A stretch of DNA of 64,000 nt, from assembly GCF_012272815.1 (NCBI RefSeq), contig NZ_JAAWWL010000001.1, positions 576,929 through 640,928 of the forward strand, read 5' to 3'. Origin of the DNA: Croceivirga thetidis (lineage in GTDB: Bacteria > Bacteroidota > Bacteroidia > Flavobacteriales > Flavobacteriaceae). A program made the translations under genes and the position numbers. Below, piece after piece: positions 63,558 to 64,000 of this stretch; the first letter of the stretch is position 1, and the number at the start of each line of letters is the position of its first letter. The notes below the pieces were generated by a model. The model was not told the DNA's origin, did not search any database, and worked only from the letters and a program-made list of their open reading frames with translations.

Positions 63558-64000
63558 ATGAAAAGATTAAAGTACTTATTTGTTTATACCATACCCCTTA
63601 CAGTACTGGTAGCTTTTAATTTTCAAGGTATATGGACCTTTTTTACGTTTCTGGTCTTTTTCGGTTTGGTTCCCTTACTCGAGCTACTTGTGCCACCCGA
63701 CCGCGAAAACATGGATAAGAAATTGGCAGATGATGAAAAGAACCAAAAGATATACGATTACATCTTATACGGTTGCTTACCTCTTCAAATAGGTTTTCTT
63801 ATTTATTTCTTTTACGTTATTGCGGACACCCCTTTTGGGTCTTTGGAATATATAGGTAGAATAACCGCAATGGGTTTCATGTGTGGTGTGATTGGCATTA
63901 ATGTTGGACACGAATTGGGGCATCGACATTCGCGCTGGGAACAATTTATTGGAGAAGTTTTATTGCTCACTTCACTTGACACCCACTTTCTGCCCTACCA
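63558..64000 (+). CDS. alkB: Alkane 1-monooxygenase-like di-iron enzyme, 3' end outside the window
   Basis: The first 147 codons of an integral-membrane di-iron hydroxylase, read directly from 63558 (ATG) to the window end. It begins MKRLKYLFVYTIPLTVLV with hydrophobic helices, and the first histidine box is NVGHELGHRHSRWEQ (HELGH, AlkB type). Family members hydroxylate terminal carbons of n-alkanes using rubredoxin-supplied electrons; the second and third histidine boxes lie beyond the window. A related fatty acid desaturase or hydroxylase cannot be excluded. Confidence 0.82.
   Translation, partial: MKRLKYLFVYTIPLTVLVAFNFQGIWTFFTFLVFFGLVPLLELLVPPDRENMDKKLADDEKNQKIYDYILYGCLPLQIGFLIYFFYVIADTPFGSLEYIGRITAMGFMCGVIGINVGHELGHRHSRWEQFIGEVLLLTSLDTHFLPY

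Overview
The window is about 39-40% GC by eye and reads as a chromosomal segment of a marine-type Flavobacteriaceae (Bacteroidota). Three things point there. Many starts follow the Bacteroidota -7 box TAnnTTTG instead of a Shine-Dalgarno sequence. Two giant secreted proteins carry type IX secretion (T9SS) C-terminal sorting domains. Several families are flavobacterial favourites (DUF4286, DUF4199, DUF6428, OlsF-type acyltransferase, ligase-associated repair cluster). No IS element, prophage, integrase or CRISPR array was seen. No stretch longer than 300 bases lacks a gene; the longest gaps (about 190-280 bp) lie upstream of fbp, of the 297-residue membrane protein and of the TetR gene.

Layout. 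1-5.6 kb: trmN6 (cut by the window start), gcdH, a Tat-exported PLP enzyme and a YdeP-type molybdo-oxidoreductase. 5.6-10.7 kb: a mutagenesis/repair locus, dinB-dnaE2 divergent from an SRAP (YedK/HMCES) gene, with a tandem operator-like repeat between them. 10.7-24.1 kb: two T9SS giant-protein/lipoprotein pairs, (BspA-ladder protein + lipoprotein) and (reprolysin-like protease + lipoprotein), flanking tRNA-Leu(CAA), prs, rplY/ctc and pth. 24.1-39.8 kb: ribF-HTTM, serS, isoquinoline-oxidoreductase-like iorAB, an S41 peptidase, a TPR protein, DUF4286-GGCT, ksgA-mgtE-cupin-hydroxyacid dehydrogenase, and a membrane-tethered LuxR regulator with DUF4199. 39.8-43.8 kb: DUF1801, VOC and TM2 proteins, then an arsR-headed arsenic-type operon whose first three products all end in Cys-Cys and which has no recognisable arsenite pump. 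43.8-49.0 kb: olsF-like acyltransferase, lysC-GNAT, fbp, TerB-like. 49.1-58.5 kb: the four-gene ligase-associated DNA-damage cluster (exonuclease, ligase, Lhr-like helicase, PdeM) followed by mfd. 58.6-64 kb: a small lipoprotein, a serine hydrolase, a flavin reductase, a duplicated 78-residue secreted-peptide gene flanking a membrane protein, and a tetR-alkB operon (alkB cut by the window end).

How the genes work together. Two DNA-repair blocks stand out: translesion synthesis/abasic-site protection at 6-11 kb and ligase-associated repair plus transcription-coupled repair at 49-58 kb. The surface modules share a C-terminal block and a homologous lipoprotein partner, which suggests a common display or anchoring mechanism. 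The arsenic-type operon, the duplicated peptide cassette with a hairpin next to its start codon, and a palindromic element read in frame inside the ligase gene are the least explained parts.
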